A stretch of 64,000 bases of DNA from Lingula anatina. Its lineage: Eukaryota; Brachiopoda; Lingulata; Lingulida; Lingulidae. The DNA is taken from assembly GCF_001039355.2 (NCBI RefSeq), contig NW_019775734.1, positions 124,001 through 188,000 on the forward strand. Reading direction: 5' to 3'. The translations under genes and the position numbers were made by a program. Positions 24,558-37,300 of this stretch are shown here, one piece after another. Within the stretch, counting starts at the first letter, position 1. Each line of letters opens with the position of its first letter. Under the pieces are notes generated by a model. That model saw only the letters and a program-made list of their open reading frames with translations. It did not search any database and was not told the origin of the DNA.

Positions 24558-27500
24558 GATCTATTAGGGCGCTCGTTATGCAAGGAGTTCTTTGGGGCTT
24601 GTAACTTTTTTCGCTGGCTTAAAATGTAGGTCCCTATCTAAGGTTATATTCATAGACAAACTGTAATGTATTTCGGTACTTTTTCGCACTGCATTCTCCA
24701 GTGCAATTGGCATCGGTTAGTTTTCTCTCGGTGACTCAAAAATGAATGCTAGCATGGTTAATTTGCTATAAAAAAGACAGTAAAATGTATCGGCGGCAAT
24801 CGTACAAAAATACCCATTAGAAATGCTTTAAAGAAAAGTCGCGCAAGCAACCTATTGATCAAAGTTGTATCCAAAGGTGCAATTTAATAAAAATCTTTAA
24901 TACGTTGAAAATTTTGATAATGATGATCAACTTTATAAGGTTTTATCTGGAGTCTGAATTGCGAAACCAATTTAACAAAGTAACTTGAAGAGTAACAATG
25001 TCGTCTTAAGTTGCAAAGGTTTGTAATCTTAGTGCAGACGCAGGCCGCCTACCTGACACCCTGGGTTTTAACAATATCATTAGGTGATCATATGCCCTCG
25101 TGTCTGTAACTTGACAAAATCTACATTGATAAGTAAATTACGTGGAAAAATAACAAATTCAATCCTTCCCGAATAATGAAGTCCCCGACTGTGTCAACCG
25201 TTGCAGAGCTTTGTTCCGCCCCGCTCCAAGTTGTAAGGATTAGCCAAATTTGGCGGGTAGGATGTAACGATTTCACAAACGGTGACCTTACATTCGTGAC
25301 CTTAAATTACTTCTTACAAAAAACAGCTATGTTATTAGCAGACAGGCTTAGAGATGAGGGCAAATTAGGGCTCGTCTGCGGCTAGATTTTGACCTGATAT
25401 TTCCAATAAAGATTAGTGAGTTGATTTTTATGTGTTGTGATTCTGTGAAGCGTACCGGCTTTTTTCACGTAACAAGAATTTGGCACTATCCTCCTCTCTC
25501 TTTCTCAATTATTCAAAATTGTCTTAAATTTTCTACAACCACTGGAGCACAGTTTTCCCCAAGCAAAACGTTTTCATTTTTAAATTAAACCTTTAAGTTT
25601 CAAAGTAAAAAAAAACTTCGTAGGGAATGTGGGAACTTAAGCTTTTTTTGCAAAAGTCCCGACAGAATCATACACTATCAAAATGTGTGTCGACAAATTT
25701 CAGTAAAGGCTTCGGCACGCTACAAACAAAGCTGCATACACAAGATAAAAGTGGGGTTGGAAGTGCTCATATTGACTGCGCAAGGGAAGGAAAATTTATC
25801 ACATCCGCAGTCGGGCAAATTCATTCTTTTTTATGGGTAAAACATTGCAGAAATGCTTGCCTATGCAATAACAGTCGTTCTACGACAATATGGCATTGGA
25901 TGCACGAGCAGACCCTGGAAAACACTAATCGTGACTGTGTGTAACTGAGGCCGAAATTGTGAGACTGGGGGAGCAGGTGATATGCTATAACGGCGCAGTA
26001 GTTCGTGCCTTGTGGCTTCGCACCTTCTCATTCTTCCCCGAATAATGGAAGGTGTAAAAGAGCCCGGTGAAACACAAACACGCACTTCTCAAGAACAACA
26101 ACTCAACTGCTTAAATGTAGAAAAGTAGCGATCAAATTTCTCCACTTTGAAAGTTTGGACAAATTTTTACTGTTGTTCTTTTGATAAGAAAGAAAAAGTG
26201 TCCTACCCTTCCTCTACTATTTCCTTAAGGCTTTCTGCAAACATTTGGTCTCAAAACACACTCGGACTGAAAGCTCAGGTGCAACGTAACTTAATACAGT
26301 AAAACATTAGCGAAATAGAGAGATGTATTTTCAGACAAGCTTTCAGATTTAAAGGATCTCTATGTTTCGTATATAATAGCTCAGGGTATGCGCTAACCAC
26401 TTTTGTCGTTTACATATGATAAATTTTCATCCAATGCTTAAAGGGTATATCGTATTCATGTTTATTTTAAAGTCTTTAAAGGTAGCATAAAATAGCCGAA
26501 AACTTTCAGAATTCAAATTCACATTTGTTAGTTTCATGTCACTAAATGCGATGTAAAGATTTCCAAATAGTTACAGCCCACTTGTATTAGGAGAAAAACA
26601 AACAGTAAAAATCGTTTTGTTCAGAAAAAAACGCGTAAGCCTTTGCTGGTTAAATAACTGCCTTAAATCTTTTGTTAGGGATTTAACTCGATAAAAATCC
26701 GAATTATTTGTGTATCAGATCATCTGGATCTCCATGCCACCATGTCTCTCATTGTTGCCTGCTTGTAGTGATAAAAGGTTTGAAACGTGCAAATTAGTTG
26801 TAAAACATGGCAGCATTGAAAACGTGCTGATCGTGAAAACTAAAAGGATTTGTTCAGTTGTACATCTAAGAATTTTTATCATAACAATACGAATAGAAAA
26901 AAAATTGATACATGGCATTTAAAAAGGAAATAGATGTATGAAATAGATGCCTATGACGAGACATTTTGTCGCTAATTAGCTCCAAACTGGTTCAACACAA
27001 GCCCTACTGTTCAGAATGCAATCTAATATAAGAGACCATTCTAAATAGATGTTTTACATGGTAATCCCTGGTAAAATGCGTTCATCCATGTGTCAAAATA
27101 CGATTTCACAAGACCACATTTTTTTAGATTGGCAAACCATGCTGAGACCTTAATCAGGATACACCGTGGTAAAACCACCTAACCCTGCTTGACACTAGTT
27201 AATACTGCTAAACAACCCAGCCCTTCGAACTTTGCTTCAAGTGAAATTGAAAAGTACAGTAACGAACTCGAGCTCGCTACCTGCCTAGTGGAAAACGATT
27301 TTTTATAAAATAAAAAATCACGCCTGTACTTATACGTGCGTTTTTTTATAACTAAATTTACTGACCTTTTAGGAATGATAAAAAATATGCATCAGAGCAT
27401 GGTATTATTAGGGTTCTTATCCTCGCTGCTAGAGAGATGGTGACGAGTAGTTTCTTTAAACACAATTTATCTGTACCTCCAAAGCACGCGCTTGGAAATC

Positions 27501-30500
27501 AAATTGGTCTCATCAGTGCACATATTATCGAAGGTCCTACTGTTTTTTAGTGGGGTTGTTTAATGGGTTGGTAACGGTGTCGTTTTGCCATATCAACAAA
27601 ATGTTACATTGATGTATTTGTCACAGAAATTGATTTAACTTTGCCGAACAAATTTCTGCCAACCGATAGAACAGTTTTGCAGATGCAGCCATAATTCTAT
27701 CGTAATATATTCGACTCAAAGTCGATTTTCAAAAAATTACGATTTCTCTTAAAATATTATAATAAAAAATAAGCCAAAATTTAAAATTACACGTGTTTTT
27801 TAAAACAAAAGTGCTTTTAAAACACCCCATACGTGTGACAACTTTATTTTGTTACCACCAGTTCTATCGCATAATCTCCCTTTGTAATGAACAGAAAGGT
27901 TGGTTTTATATCATTCACACGAACGCACATGACGACGAAATGAAATTTGTGTGAGAATATTTCTTCCCCGAGGACGAACAAATGCAATTACCAAGCGAAG
28001 ACAATCGTGTTACACTGCGCCTAGGGGGAGAACATGATGGAAATACAAGATGGCGTTAACCGATTGTTACTGTATTTATTTTCTTAAAAGCTGGTCAATG
28101 ATCTGATCACACTGTCCCGATTGTACAAAGCTTAACAAAACAATATCGTTTGATCGCAAGGAGAGAGGGTGTGTTTGCTCTCATAATGTACCGGCCCTGC
28201 CAATGTGACGAGTTGTTTTGCCAACTTAATAACAACGCGTGAAAAGAAACTGCAACACGCATAATACTTTCACACACACCTTCGACAGGGTGGATAAAAG
28301 CCTTCGGCATGGAGTGTTTGATTAACACGGCAAACTAACCTCTAAAAGACTAACAAGTGCCCTTGATCCAACACAAGGAGGGATTGGTCTTCTCTTGACA
28401 GTGCGAGCTAGACCCACGTGGATTTCTTTTCTGGACGCTCTCGAAAGGATTTTAAAAATAACGTCGGTTTTTCATTCTCGACATCACATTTGTGTTTGTA
28501 TTTTAAACAAATGTGTTTTAAGCTTTTGGAATCCTAAATAATCCGCCCTTATGTTTCAAGTTCTTGAAATGCAAGGGTCCAGTTTCAGGCAGCTTTTTAT
28601 TTTATCTATATATAGTACCATGACTCTGACACTGAATCAAGATCAATGAAGATTACTGTAATATTTTTGAAATTAATCGCAGGACACACAGTAGAAAGGT
28701 ACAAGTAACCAATAATAGAAGAGGTCTTTAAAAACAGACATCTAAATATGCCTTTTTCCCATTTGTAATGCGATGTTTTACTAGTTGAAAACAATGTCAG
28801 ACCCTGTACTTCTTGAAAACAATTACAATAAAAGAAAAAATGGAACCTTTATTTTGCATTTTTATCTTCTGTAAAGGAAGCAGTCTAGACACATTTAATG
28901 TAACAAATAAAAAGGGGACACATTCAAGGATTACTATATGTCAAGTATATGCTGTGTCTACAGCTTAATCGGCTGGACCGTTGCATAATGTGCGCGTTAA
29001 TATCGGGGCTTTGCCATAAGATTCTTGACATAGTAACTGATATAACATCCAAAGTTTTACCATGTATTTCATTGTGAAAAACAAAGTTATGTGTTAGCGG
29101 ATGTTTCTAATCAACTTGTAGTTGTTTAAGAGGTGGACTAAGGCTAAATCTTCTTCGAATTCATTATACATGTATGATAGATAAAGGATTTGAAGTATTG
29201 CACTGATTTTACTATTTGGTTCAGAGTACTGGCGGAGTACATCTCTAGGCCTACTATAACACCGCACGCTTACCGTCACGTTTTCAGAAAGGGCCAGAGT
29301 AAGTTGAATACAAAGCATGATTTCTCACAGGTTCTGAAACTCAGGGTAACAGTTCAACTGATTGTCACTGTTAATTATTTTAAATGCTACGAAGGAAGTC
29401 ACCATGAAATTCGATGGGCATAAGCGACTGCGCTCTTACTGTATATAAATGTACACGGATATGCTGAGGAATCTGCCCAATAAGCGAGTCACTTTACTTA
29501 AGCATTAAAATCCCTCGTCATTTACCCGGAAGATATTTTTAAGTGGGGGACTCTGTCTTTCAGTTTCCAAAATTTCATAGATTATGCGACAATCAAGTTA
29601 TTAAAATATCAAAGCTTATCTCGCCTGGTCTGATCCGTTGGTCTAGCCATATCGGCAGTCGTGGAAGCTTTTGAAACTATAATACAGGGAGGCGGCATTT
29701 GTATGCATGTGATAATGCCCCTCAGTGTATGAACTGTAGGAAATTAATCAAATCAAATTTTAATTATAAGATATAACTTTTTTATCTCATTGTTTGTATA
29801 ACAACCAATCTTTAATTGTGTACCGAAGAAAAACAAGGCCCACGGCGAGATCGATGTTGTGTCATATCAATATATTTTATTATAATAAATACAAGCAGAT
29901 TAATAACAGATTGTAGGACGCTTTCCAATCCAAATGGACAAATAATACATCAATTATAACCGCAAACTCTTGGTAACAATTGTTGACAAGATGATACGCG
30001 TGATAATACGTGTGTGAGAGGTTGTGAGAGATTAATTCATTGCACTCAAGTCAAACGTCGTTGGGAAATTCGATCCAAGAACTTTAGACATTAATAAAAA
30101 CACTGCTCTGATTAATAATACAAATGTGCACAAGTATTAATCGATGGGAAAGCGATGTCTGCTGGGGTGATCTATGGACATCAAGCGCCTATAGTGGTGA
30201 TTTTTAAAAGATTTTATCGAAACTAATGTTCATTTGGCGAACAGTCAATAGCAAAAGCGGCAGGATACGGGCCTCGTAACAACCCATTCCCAATTCGCTG
30301 ACAAAACATATACCGCTTAGTATCAATATATACAAAAATGACCTAAGTATTTGTTAGTAGAGCACAATTTACATTTTCCGATATATTCGAGCCGGGATTA
30401 GGGACCCTATCCCGCTGTTAAAACATTAAAATGTTTATTTTGTATAGCAACAACCGAAATGTTTTCTAGAGATTAACTACATCAGTCAATATCAATATAT

Positions 30501-30740
30501 CAATTTTCTTTTTACAATTTGTCAGTTCTATTATCGCGTATGTACATACATTCCCCGCATAGGGTGTACCTACGTCCGTCATAGCGTCAAATACGTTACA
30601 TTATATACATGGGGTTATTACATAATATATGTTCATCACAACGGTTTGATTGGGCCAAAGTTTCTCAACCTTGGTAGAGATATAAGCACCATTTGTCACT
30701 TTCATTCGTTTCGATATAGTTTGTAGATTGTCTATCAACT

Positions 30741-30746
30741 TTTATT
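30741..30746 (-). terminator. AATAAA polyadenylation hexamer close to the DMRTA stop
   Basis: The forward TTTATT reads AATAAA on the coding strand, 15 bases after the TGA. It would give a very short 3' UTR, so a more distal signal may be used instead, for example near 29875 where TTTTATT also occurs. Confidence 0.3.
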
Positions 30747-30761
30747 GGTAAAGTTCTCAAG

Positions 30762-31453
30762 TCAAACATCGACGGGTTTGTCTGTCATCGCCGAAGGCGT
30801 CACCATGCCCGGAAAACCGAGGGCAGATTTCCCGGCCGCAGTGGCGAAAGCGCTGTAGTTGTACCCTGCGAAGTTGGGCAGAAACTGAGGAGGGTAGGGC
30901 ATAGCTAGCAGTCCTCGGGCATTATGCGGGGGATAGGCGTACCTCATGGCCGAACTGAAAGCTTGAGCGGAGGCCAGGCTGCTTATTGGGGAAAACGCTG
31001 ACTTGAAGGCGGTGGCTGCTGTCACGACTGGCGTCGAGGGGAGATAGGGCCGGTAGAGGGCACTGTTGGTTCCAGGCAAGGATAAATCCGCGGCGGAAGC
31101 GGTGTGTTCGCTGTGGTTATTCAGGACCTGTTCTATGGCCTGACTAACGTCACTGTCACAACCCTGTAGAATAAGCTGAAGGACACTCCGTTTCATGTGA
31201 GGGAAGATCCGACTTAAGACTTCTATTGGCGGTTTCTTTCCTTGTTGGCGGCCGATGGGAGACGCTCTGCCAGAAATGGCACCTTCACTAGTTGGCTTTT
31301 TCGGGGTTTTGCGTTCCGGTTTTGGTGATTCGCGACGGTCGTCTGTCTCCGGCAGTTGGGTGCCGGCTTTTTCCGGGGAGCCAGGAGTTGTGATGTCCGG
31401 GGAGCCTGATCGGTCGCTCATGTTGTCTGCATCAGATTTTCTCCTCTTTAAAT
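30762..31453 (-). other. DMRTA2: DMRTA exon 2 (DMA domain and C-terminus)
   Basis: This exon encodes residues 144-373. It begins DLKRRKSD at a TTTTTTCCAG acceptor. A charged Pro/Ser/Glu/Lys linker leads to the DMA helical domain at about 218-258. The low-complexity C-terminus contains several short Tyr/Pro/Ala motifs and ends KPVDV. The codon for residue 155 is an internal ATG and should not be taken as the gene start. Confidence 0.92.
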
Positions 31454-31514
31454 CTGGAAAAAATGTATATATTTATTACGTTGGCCGCTGTGATCATTAT
31501 TTCCTACCCCATAC

Positions 31515-31545
<31 letters not shown>

Positions 31546-33734
31546 GATAAAGTTTTCTCTGAAACACCTTATTCAAATCAAATCCGAATCCGAATGTGTA
31601 TAGCTCATTTTAAATGTGCGTGCGTGCGTGCGTGCGTGTGCTTTCCATCGGCTATTATGTCACATATAGGACCTACGTGTAGATGTAGTGTAAAAAAATG
31701 ATGTTCAGCTTTAAAGAGGCAAAACACGTGCACGACACAAAAAATAAAAATGAAAGTATTATTAAATGTAATGATTTGTGGCATGTGACATTCTTATAAG
31801 CCAGTTACCATGTTTGTTGCTTTAAGAGGCCATCAATTTACCAAGCTGATTGAAGGTGGTGGGGTTTGTGTACGCAAAATAAATAAAAGCCAAGCTTAAC
31901 AATTCAGCATATGGCACGCAGGTAAGTACTTTAAACTCCAGCTTCTGCGGCTGTTGCAAAAAGGCATGCTAGACACCGCCTTCCTAAACTAATATCAATT
32001 TTAGTTTAATTTAATTACGAAAATGGGCTGCCTATAATTCATATGATTCTACAAGAGCGCAAAGTCCAACAGCAAGAAATGGATAAAAACAGCAAAATAT
32101 GCAAAAATTAAATCTCCCCGCCTTATGATAAACATTTCAGACAAATCTTTTCTTTTAAAAAGACAATCTCGTTCTAAAAAAACTTGAACCTCTTGCACAA
32201 GCAGTTGAAATCGTTTGTTCTAGTCATCTATAAAAACAAATGACTACAATCTACTGTTCTATTTTTCGCTATATTGCGCAAATCCGACACGTTACACGAC
32301 ATTAGACTGATAATTAATGTTAGTAAAATGATGCGACCTTACGTTAAGAAATAAACCAGAAAAACACCAGGCCTTTTTGACTTCTAGGAAATTCAATCAA
32401 TCCAATCGAAAGCTGACTTGGAGTACGAGGTTTACAGTGACAAATTTATCACTAAAAACACCAGCATACAGCCTTTCGCAGAGGCTAGCGATCTGGCATT
32501 CTGTCATATTCAAGCATTTTGTGACTCCCAAGCAAGAATAACTGTATGCCAGGTGCCACAACTGAATCGTGGCATTTTGAGAAGGAAATGATTTAAGGTT
32601 ACGCCGTTGTGTGAGTATTTCACAGTCAGCATTGTAGGAATTGCCTCCCAAAACTAAGTGTGAGGGCAACATTTGGACACACGCACACACACCTGCTTCG
32701 CTCCCATGCTCGGGCATGCAGAAATAGAAACTTTTTCGGTCAGTTACAGATTAGACAGGTTGGCAATGCTGACTTAAAGCTGTCGTAACGGCGGACCACC
32801 CGACAACTGGCAGAAGGAAATATACACAAATCAGTCGTTTTTGCTGTCTTTGCTTTATTGAGCGAGAGCGGATCTTAGGATTTTGGCAAAGGAGAGTCAA
32901 ACATTCACCTCTAGGGGTTCGGTTACCGCGGCTGGAGACGCAGCTTGTATACAGTCGCAGTTTTAACAGAAACACGATAGAATTAAACTTCTGTGGTGGA
33001 AAATCACAAATTGGATGCTGTGAAATTGTTTTACTGAAAACGCTCTGATTTATCTATCTGTTGTTTATTTGTTGAGTGTAAAAAATAAACTCCATTATCG
33101 ATGAAAAAAATAGTTGCCAAAGACGTCCACAGGTTATTTTTTCGTTATCTTTTTTAATTCTTTATCGAGCATTTACCAATATAAAAGATAAGTTAATAAC
33201 GTACTGGCAAAGAAAAAATTAAAAGGAAACGGCAATGTTCTATTTTGGTACGTTTCCTGAGACCGTTTTATGTTGAGTAAAAATAAAAAAAACTTTACTG
33301 AAAAAATAGTGTAATTTCCCATTGGCTGTCTGTTTGGGTGTTTAGCTTTGTAATAATTCCTTTATTATGTTTAAATGTTTCATTAGTTTGATCAATAATT
33401 ATGATCAAAATCCCTCTGTGTCGCATTAGAGATCTAGGAAGATGGCATATCGAAATACATGTATCTCTCGTGAATAAAAAAGAAATTAATTTTTGACTAA
33501 AGAACTTTTGGTCATTTCTTTAATTCTTCCAAATCGGTGGAACTCGGATCAGAAAAAGAAAAAGAAATCTCGATTACGATTTCTTAAGTTTTGCGTGTTC
33601 TGTTTGTCGAGCAACAACAGAAGTGCAAAGGTGAAAGAAATCAAGCAATGTCTAATATCCAAGTAAATTAATAGGTATGTAATCGATTTAAGATATAAGT
33701 GTGCACTGATTATCAAACAACGACCGTTCACAGC

Positions 33735-33765
<31 letters not shown>

Positions 33766-36700
33766 AGAAAAAAAACGTGTACTTCTTTTGACTTTTCCAT
33801 CTATAAATTGAATTGATATCCAAAAATCCTTTTCTCTGTCATGTTCACTTGGCCTTCATTTTTTTCATTATCTCGCCTCTTGTCCAAGAATGGATTTGCA
33901 AATGAATGAAATTATTTCATGGCTGTTTACGCTCTATGTTACTTCAATCGCCCCTTTGACGGCAATATTTGATTGAATAAAAACGCTATAACTCCGCATT
34001 TGAAATTGACAATCTTTTCTCGCCCTTTGTCTGTCACAGCTGACAGCTTAGGCGCATGCTGATCGTTTTATTAAGGTTTTTATGATAACAATAATTGGTA
34101 ATGTTCACCTTAATAAGAGTCAACAAAGGATAATTACTTTGAATTGAAAGAAAAATATGCCGACACAAGAGGTAATCACTCTGAAAACGATTGAAAGAAG
34201 TTTCGTAAGAAAAATGAAAAGAAAATGAAAGATTTGGAGGGCTTTGAGTTTATGGAACTCATAATGTTTTGGAGATTTTTTTCTTGATCTTCATAAACCT
34301 TTGATTAATTTTCATGGTATCATTCCCTTTTTCTCTCTGTCTCTCTTTCGTTCTCTCTTTCTCCCTGTGATGTCAAAATAGCAACATAGTAGAGTGAAAA
34401 GAAAAATGAAAGCTAAAACAACTTGCCGTGTGTGAAGTGTTCCACTCCCGTTAGTCGATCAATCAACAGCATTTAATTTAGCGCAGCGCCCTCCGTTCAT
34501 GGAGTACTCCGCTTTACTTTTTCCCTCTCAATAAACGGCTGCGAAATCGGATTCGATTCTCACCCTCGTCGTTTAATTAAAGAATTAAGAAAATTTATTG
34601 TGTTTCCACGAGATAAATGTGCATCTCGATAAGGATCAAAGGAAGGGAGTCGAAACATTGTTTTCGATTATTGGATCTTTTATCATCAGTAATTGTTAAA
34701 GTTTATACGGCGTGATGCTAGTGCGGTAATTATGGCCGATATCGGAGTGCCTTTCCGGCTCAAATTCTCGTCAATTTCTCACGAAATGTGCCGTTAAGTG
34801 CAACTTCATGTATTTCTGTTTTATTTATTGGTCAACTTGCGCGTTTTATGTGAAAGAAAAACACGTCATTGTGCAATAAAACATTGAGGGCTAACGGTGG
34901 CGTGTGATGACAATATTGCAAATTAAAAGATTAATCAACAATCGGAAGACCATCAGCATTTATCGCTTTAACCTGAGCGGTGGCAAAAGTCTCCTTTTTC
35001 GTTTGAGTGATCGAGAGAAAGGAAACAAAGCCATTCGCCGCGTAAAAAAAGGGCTGAAATTCTAAGGCGTTTCATTTATCATTTATTTAGAATATAGCAT
35101 ATTCATTGTCATGCTCATTGAAAGAGAAAGAAATTTAGCGAGGCTTTTTAGCTATTGATAAGGAAAGATACAAACATAAAAATGTGAAAATATAATTTCT
35201 TTATACTTTCTCTAAGAGGGGGATACTGCTGCACTCTTTTTCAATTTCAAAACATGAATTTTTAGAAGCAGCTGCTCTTGATTTGGACAAGGATGTATCT
35301 TTTACTCTCATGATTTGAAAACATTTTCATTTCGAATTATTTTTGATTAAAATTGTGTTAGATTGTCCTTTTTCCTTTTTTAAATTCCTTTTCTGTCCTA
35401 TTATCCAGGCTGGTCACGTAGGCTTTAAACGGCTGCTCAGGGGACCATATTTTTACGAGTGTTTGCATAAAAATTATGCAGGTTGTGGGGATATTAAGCG
35501 GAAAATGGTGGTGTTTGCACAGGCGTTTCAGCTTTATTCTGACGATGAGCACCTTTCGTGCTTTCTACAACACGCTCGCAGGTGTAAGTGTAAAAGAAAC
35601 ATCTTCAGCGGCCCCTGAGTTACTCTTAACCGGCCTCTTCCTATTCACCGTTATGCAATCAAGATTTTATACAATAACTTTTATATATTCTGAATACTTT
35701 TTTAAACCCCATCGTGGGGGTACACGGCGGGCTGTGGAATTTTCATTATTACCACACGCGAGTTCATAATTTGTTTAATCACCCTCCAGAGAACAATGGC
35801 GACGTCCAAAACATATATTAAAAAGTATATTCATAAACCCTTCTGCAAATTATCGTTCCATTTCAAATAATTCAAAATATGTTACCTCACGTAGCTATTT
35901 AATCAAAAGATCACGCCTCAATGAAATCTTCAAAGGACTTCTGTTTGAAATTAAATTATGAATATCCAACCTCATTACAAATAGTCGCCTGAATCAAGAG
36001 ATTAGTAAAAAAAATGAAACAACATATTTTCAAAGAAAAAACTTGAAAGCTTTTCTTTGACGGTAGACAACCGATGCCCAGTACATTTTTCTTTTCTGTA
36101 TCATTACTTTAGCCATATTTTACAGGACTTTGTCATTTTTCATGCACATATAGAAAGTTTGAGTGTATACATTATTTAAAGTCACCATCATAAAAAGACG
36201 TAAAACACATATAGTTTGCCAACAATTCTAGAAATTACTTCAAAATTAAGCAGATGTGAAAAAACAAAAAACATGCCGACAGCTATCGCTTTTGAAGCTG
36301 TTCGAAAACAAACAATTCCGGTCTTGCTTTCCTCATTAAAAATATATATTTGCTATACAATATTAAGAAGTATTTAGCTAATCAGTAATCGCCCGAATGC
36401 ATCAAAATATCAACACGTATCAAATTTAATTGAATAGAAACAAATGATGGAAATTATATAGAGATTATTTACCTGGACTTCCAGAGTCGCTGTCCCTACT
36501 GTGGATCTTTCCAGCGTACGAGTTCAGCTCGGAGTATTGCCGGCTAATATCGGGGGTGAAGTTCTCTGGGTTCATGCTGAGAAGACCCCCAGGGCCGTAC
36601 AGCAACCCTAACTCTCTGGCTTCGTTCTCTTCTTGCGCCTGTTGACGGCGAAGCGCAACCTGGGCCGCCATCACGCGTTGACGCTCCGCGATCAGGGTGC

Positions 36701-36902
36701 ACTTGGCACAGACGCAGTCCCTCCAGCGGCAGTAGCGTTTGTGTCCCTTCAGCGCCGAGACGACGCCGTGATTCCGGCACCGTGCACATTTGGGCGTTCT
36801 TGGGTAGCGCTCGGCCGCACGGATAAAGAGGGGATGTTGCATTTGCGGTGGCTGGGAACTACTGACGGGTGTCTCGCTGTCAGGGCCTGTGGTTGCACTC
36901 AT
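30762..36902 (-). CDS. DMRTA2: DMRT4/5-class (DMRTA2-like) DM-domain transcription factor, two exons
   Basis: Nuclear zinc-binding transcription factor of the doublesex/mab-3 family. The DMRTA class acts mainly in neural and sensory patterning and gonad development. Exon 1 is 36473-36902 and exon 2 is 30762-31453. The CAG|GTAAAT donor and CCAG acceptor join in phase (1+2) to give 373 aa ending in TGA. The DM domain spans about residues 33-80. Its two interlaced zinc sites are C39/C42/H54/C58 and H45/C63/C65/C68, followed by the recognition helix ([19 protein letters not shown]). KRRK at 146-149, just after the intron, is a likely nuclear signal. The DMA domain, which marks the DMRTA subfamily, is at about residues 218-258 ([18 protein letters not shown]...). 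The remainder is rich in Ala, Pro, Ser and Tyr. The start is the ATG at 36902. The gene is GC-richer than its surroundings. Assignment to DMRTA2 rather than DMRTA1 rests on general similarity only. Confidence 0.94.
31454..36472 (-). other. DMRTA intron 1 (5.0 kb), candidate enhancer-bearing
   Basis: No coding ORF here resembles a known protein. The intron holds a 29-base A run (31515-31543), a GCGT repeat (31616-31639), a CA repeat (33740-33765) and, between about 34380 and 35080, a repeat-free stretch with homeodomain-type AT cores (for example TTTAATTAA). A perfect 17-bp palindrome lies at 35464-35480. A regulatory role is inferred from the position in a developmental gene and is not demonstrated. 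Confidence 0.5.
35464..35480. promoter_or_regulatory. 17-bp perfect palindrome in the DMRTA intron
   Basis: TGCATAA, AAA spacer, TTATGCA. The half-sites resemble POU/octamer-type or C/EBP-type sites. Regulatory function is a guess from location. Confidence 0.3.
36473..36902 (-). other. DMRTA2: DMRTA exon 1 (DM domain)
   Basis: This exon encodes residues 1-143 plus one base of codon 144. A 32-residue Ser/Pro/Gln-rich leader precedes the DM domain ([14 protein letters not shown]..., then [14 protein letters not shown]). All eight zinc ligands are present. The exon ends in GSP followed by a GTAAAT donor. In vertebrate DMRTA genes the DM and DMA domains also lie in separate exons, so this layout is ancestral. 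Confidence 0.93.
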
Positions 36903-37300
36903 CACTATTTTTTTCCTTTCCTTCTTTTAGCTTTTCTTTGAAATATCGAATTTGGTCCGTTTTACAGTTATTTCGATGTTTCCTAAGCTCAGGAAAAATC
37001 TGGACGAAAATCAATTCACGCTTCCTTCGTACCTCGTGTGAAAGCGGCAGCTGTTTCTCTAGACTGTCACTCTCCGGTTAAAGTGTAACAACTTATTTTC
37101 AGATCAAGGTAGTTGATGTTTGTTTAGACTGTTTGTGTTACGGCTGTGCTCACGCCGAAGCTAGCAAATAGTACTAGCGCGCATTACTACGCCTGAATAG
37201 TCATTCAGCATAGCTCTCCCCTCACCTTTAAGCTGCTGGGAAACTAGATACTATTGGTTGACATCTCAATTAAGCAAGATGATAAAGAGGCTCGTAAGGA
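36903..37300 (-). promoter_or_regulatory. Presumed DMRTA promoter / 5' UTR region
   Basis: This is the region directly upstream of the DMRTA start codon. It has more CpG than the surrounding DNA, and a CCAAT box on the minus strand (forward ATTGG near 37253). No clear TATA box is seen. The transcription start cannot be fixed from the sequence. Confidence 0.4.

Larger units (their letters stand above)
23553..30761. other. Intergenic region between FAAH and DMRTA, no gene recognised
   Basis: About 7.2 kb. The longest open frames (for example 25627-25944, + strand) lack recognisable domains, and none forms a convincing splice-bounded exon. A 7-bp-stem hairpin lies at 24537-24557. No tRNA, rRNA or mobile element could be supported. 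Confidence 0.5.

Noticed and set aside
31255-31701. 148-codon + strand open frame
   Set aside because: Antisense shadow of DMRTA exon 2 running into a poly-A tract.
36544-36941. Open frames overlapping DMRTA exon 1 on both strands
   Set aside because: Frame shadows of the GC-rich DM-domain exon.
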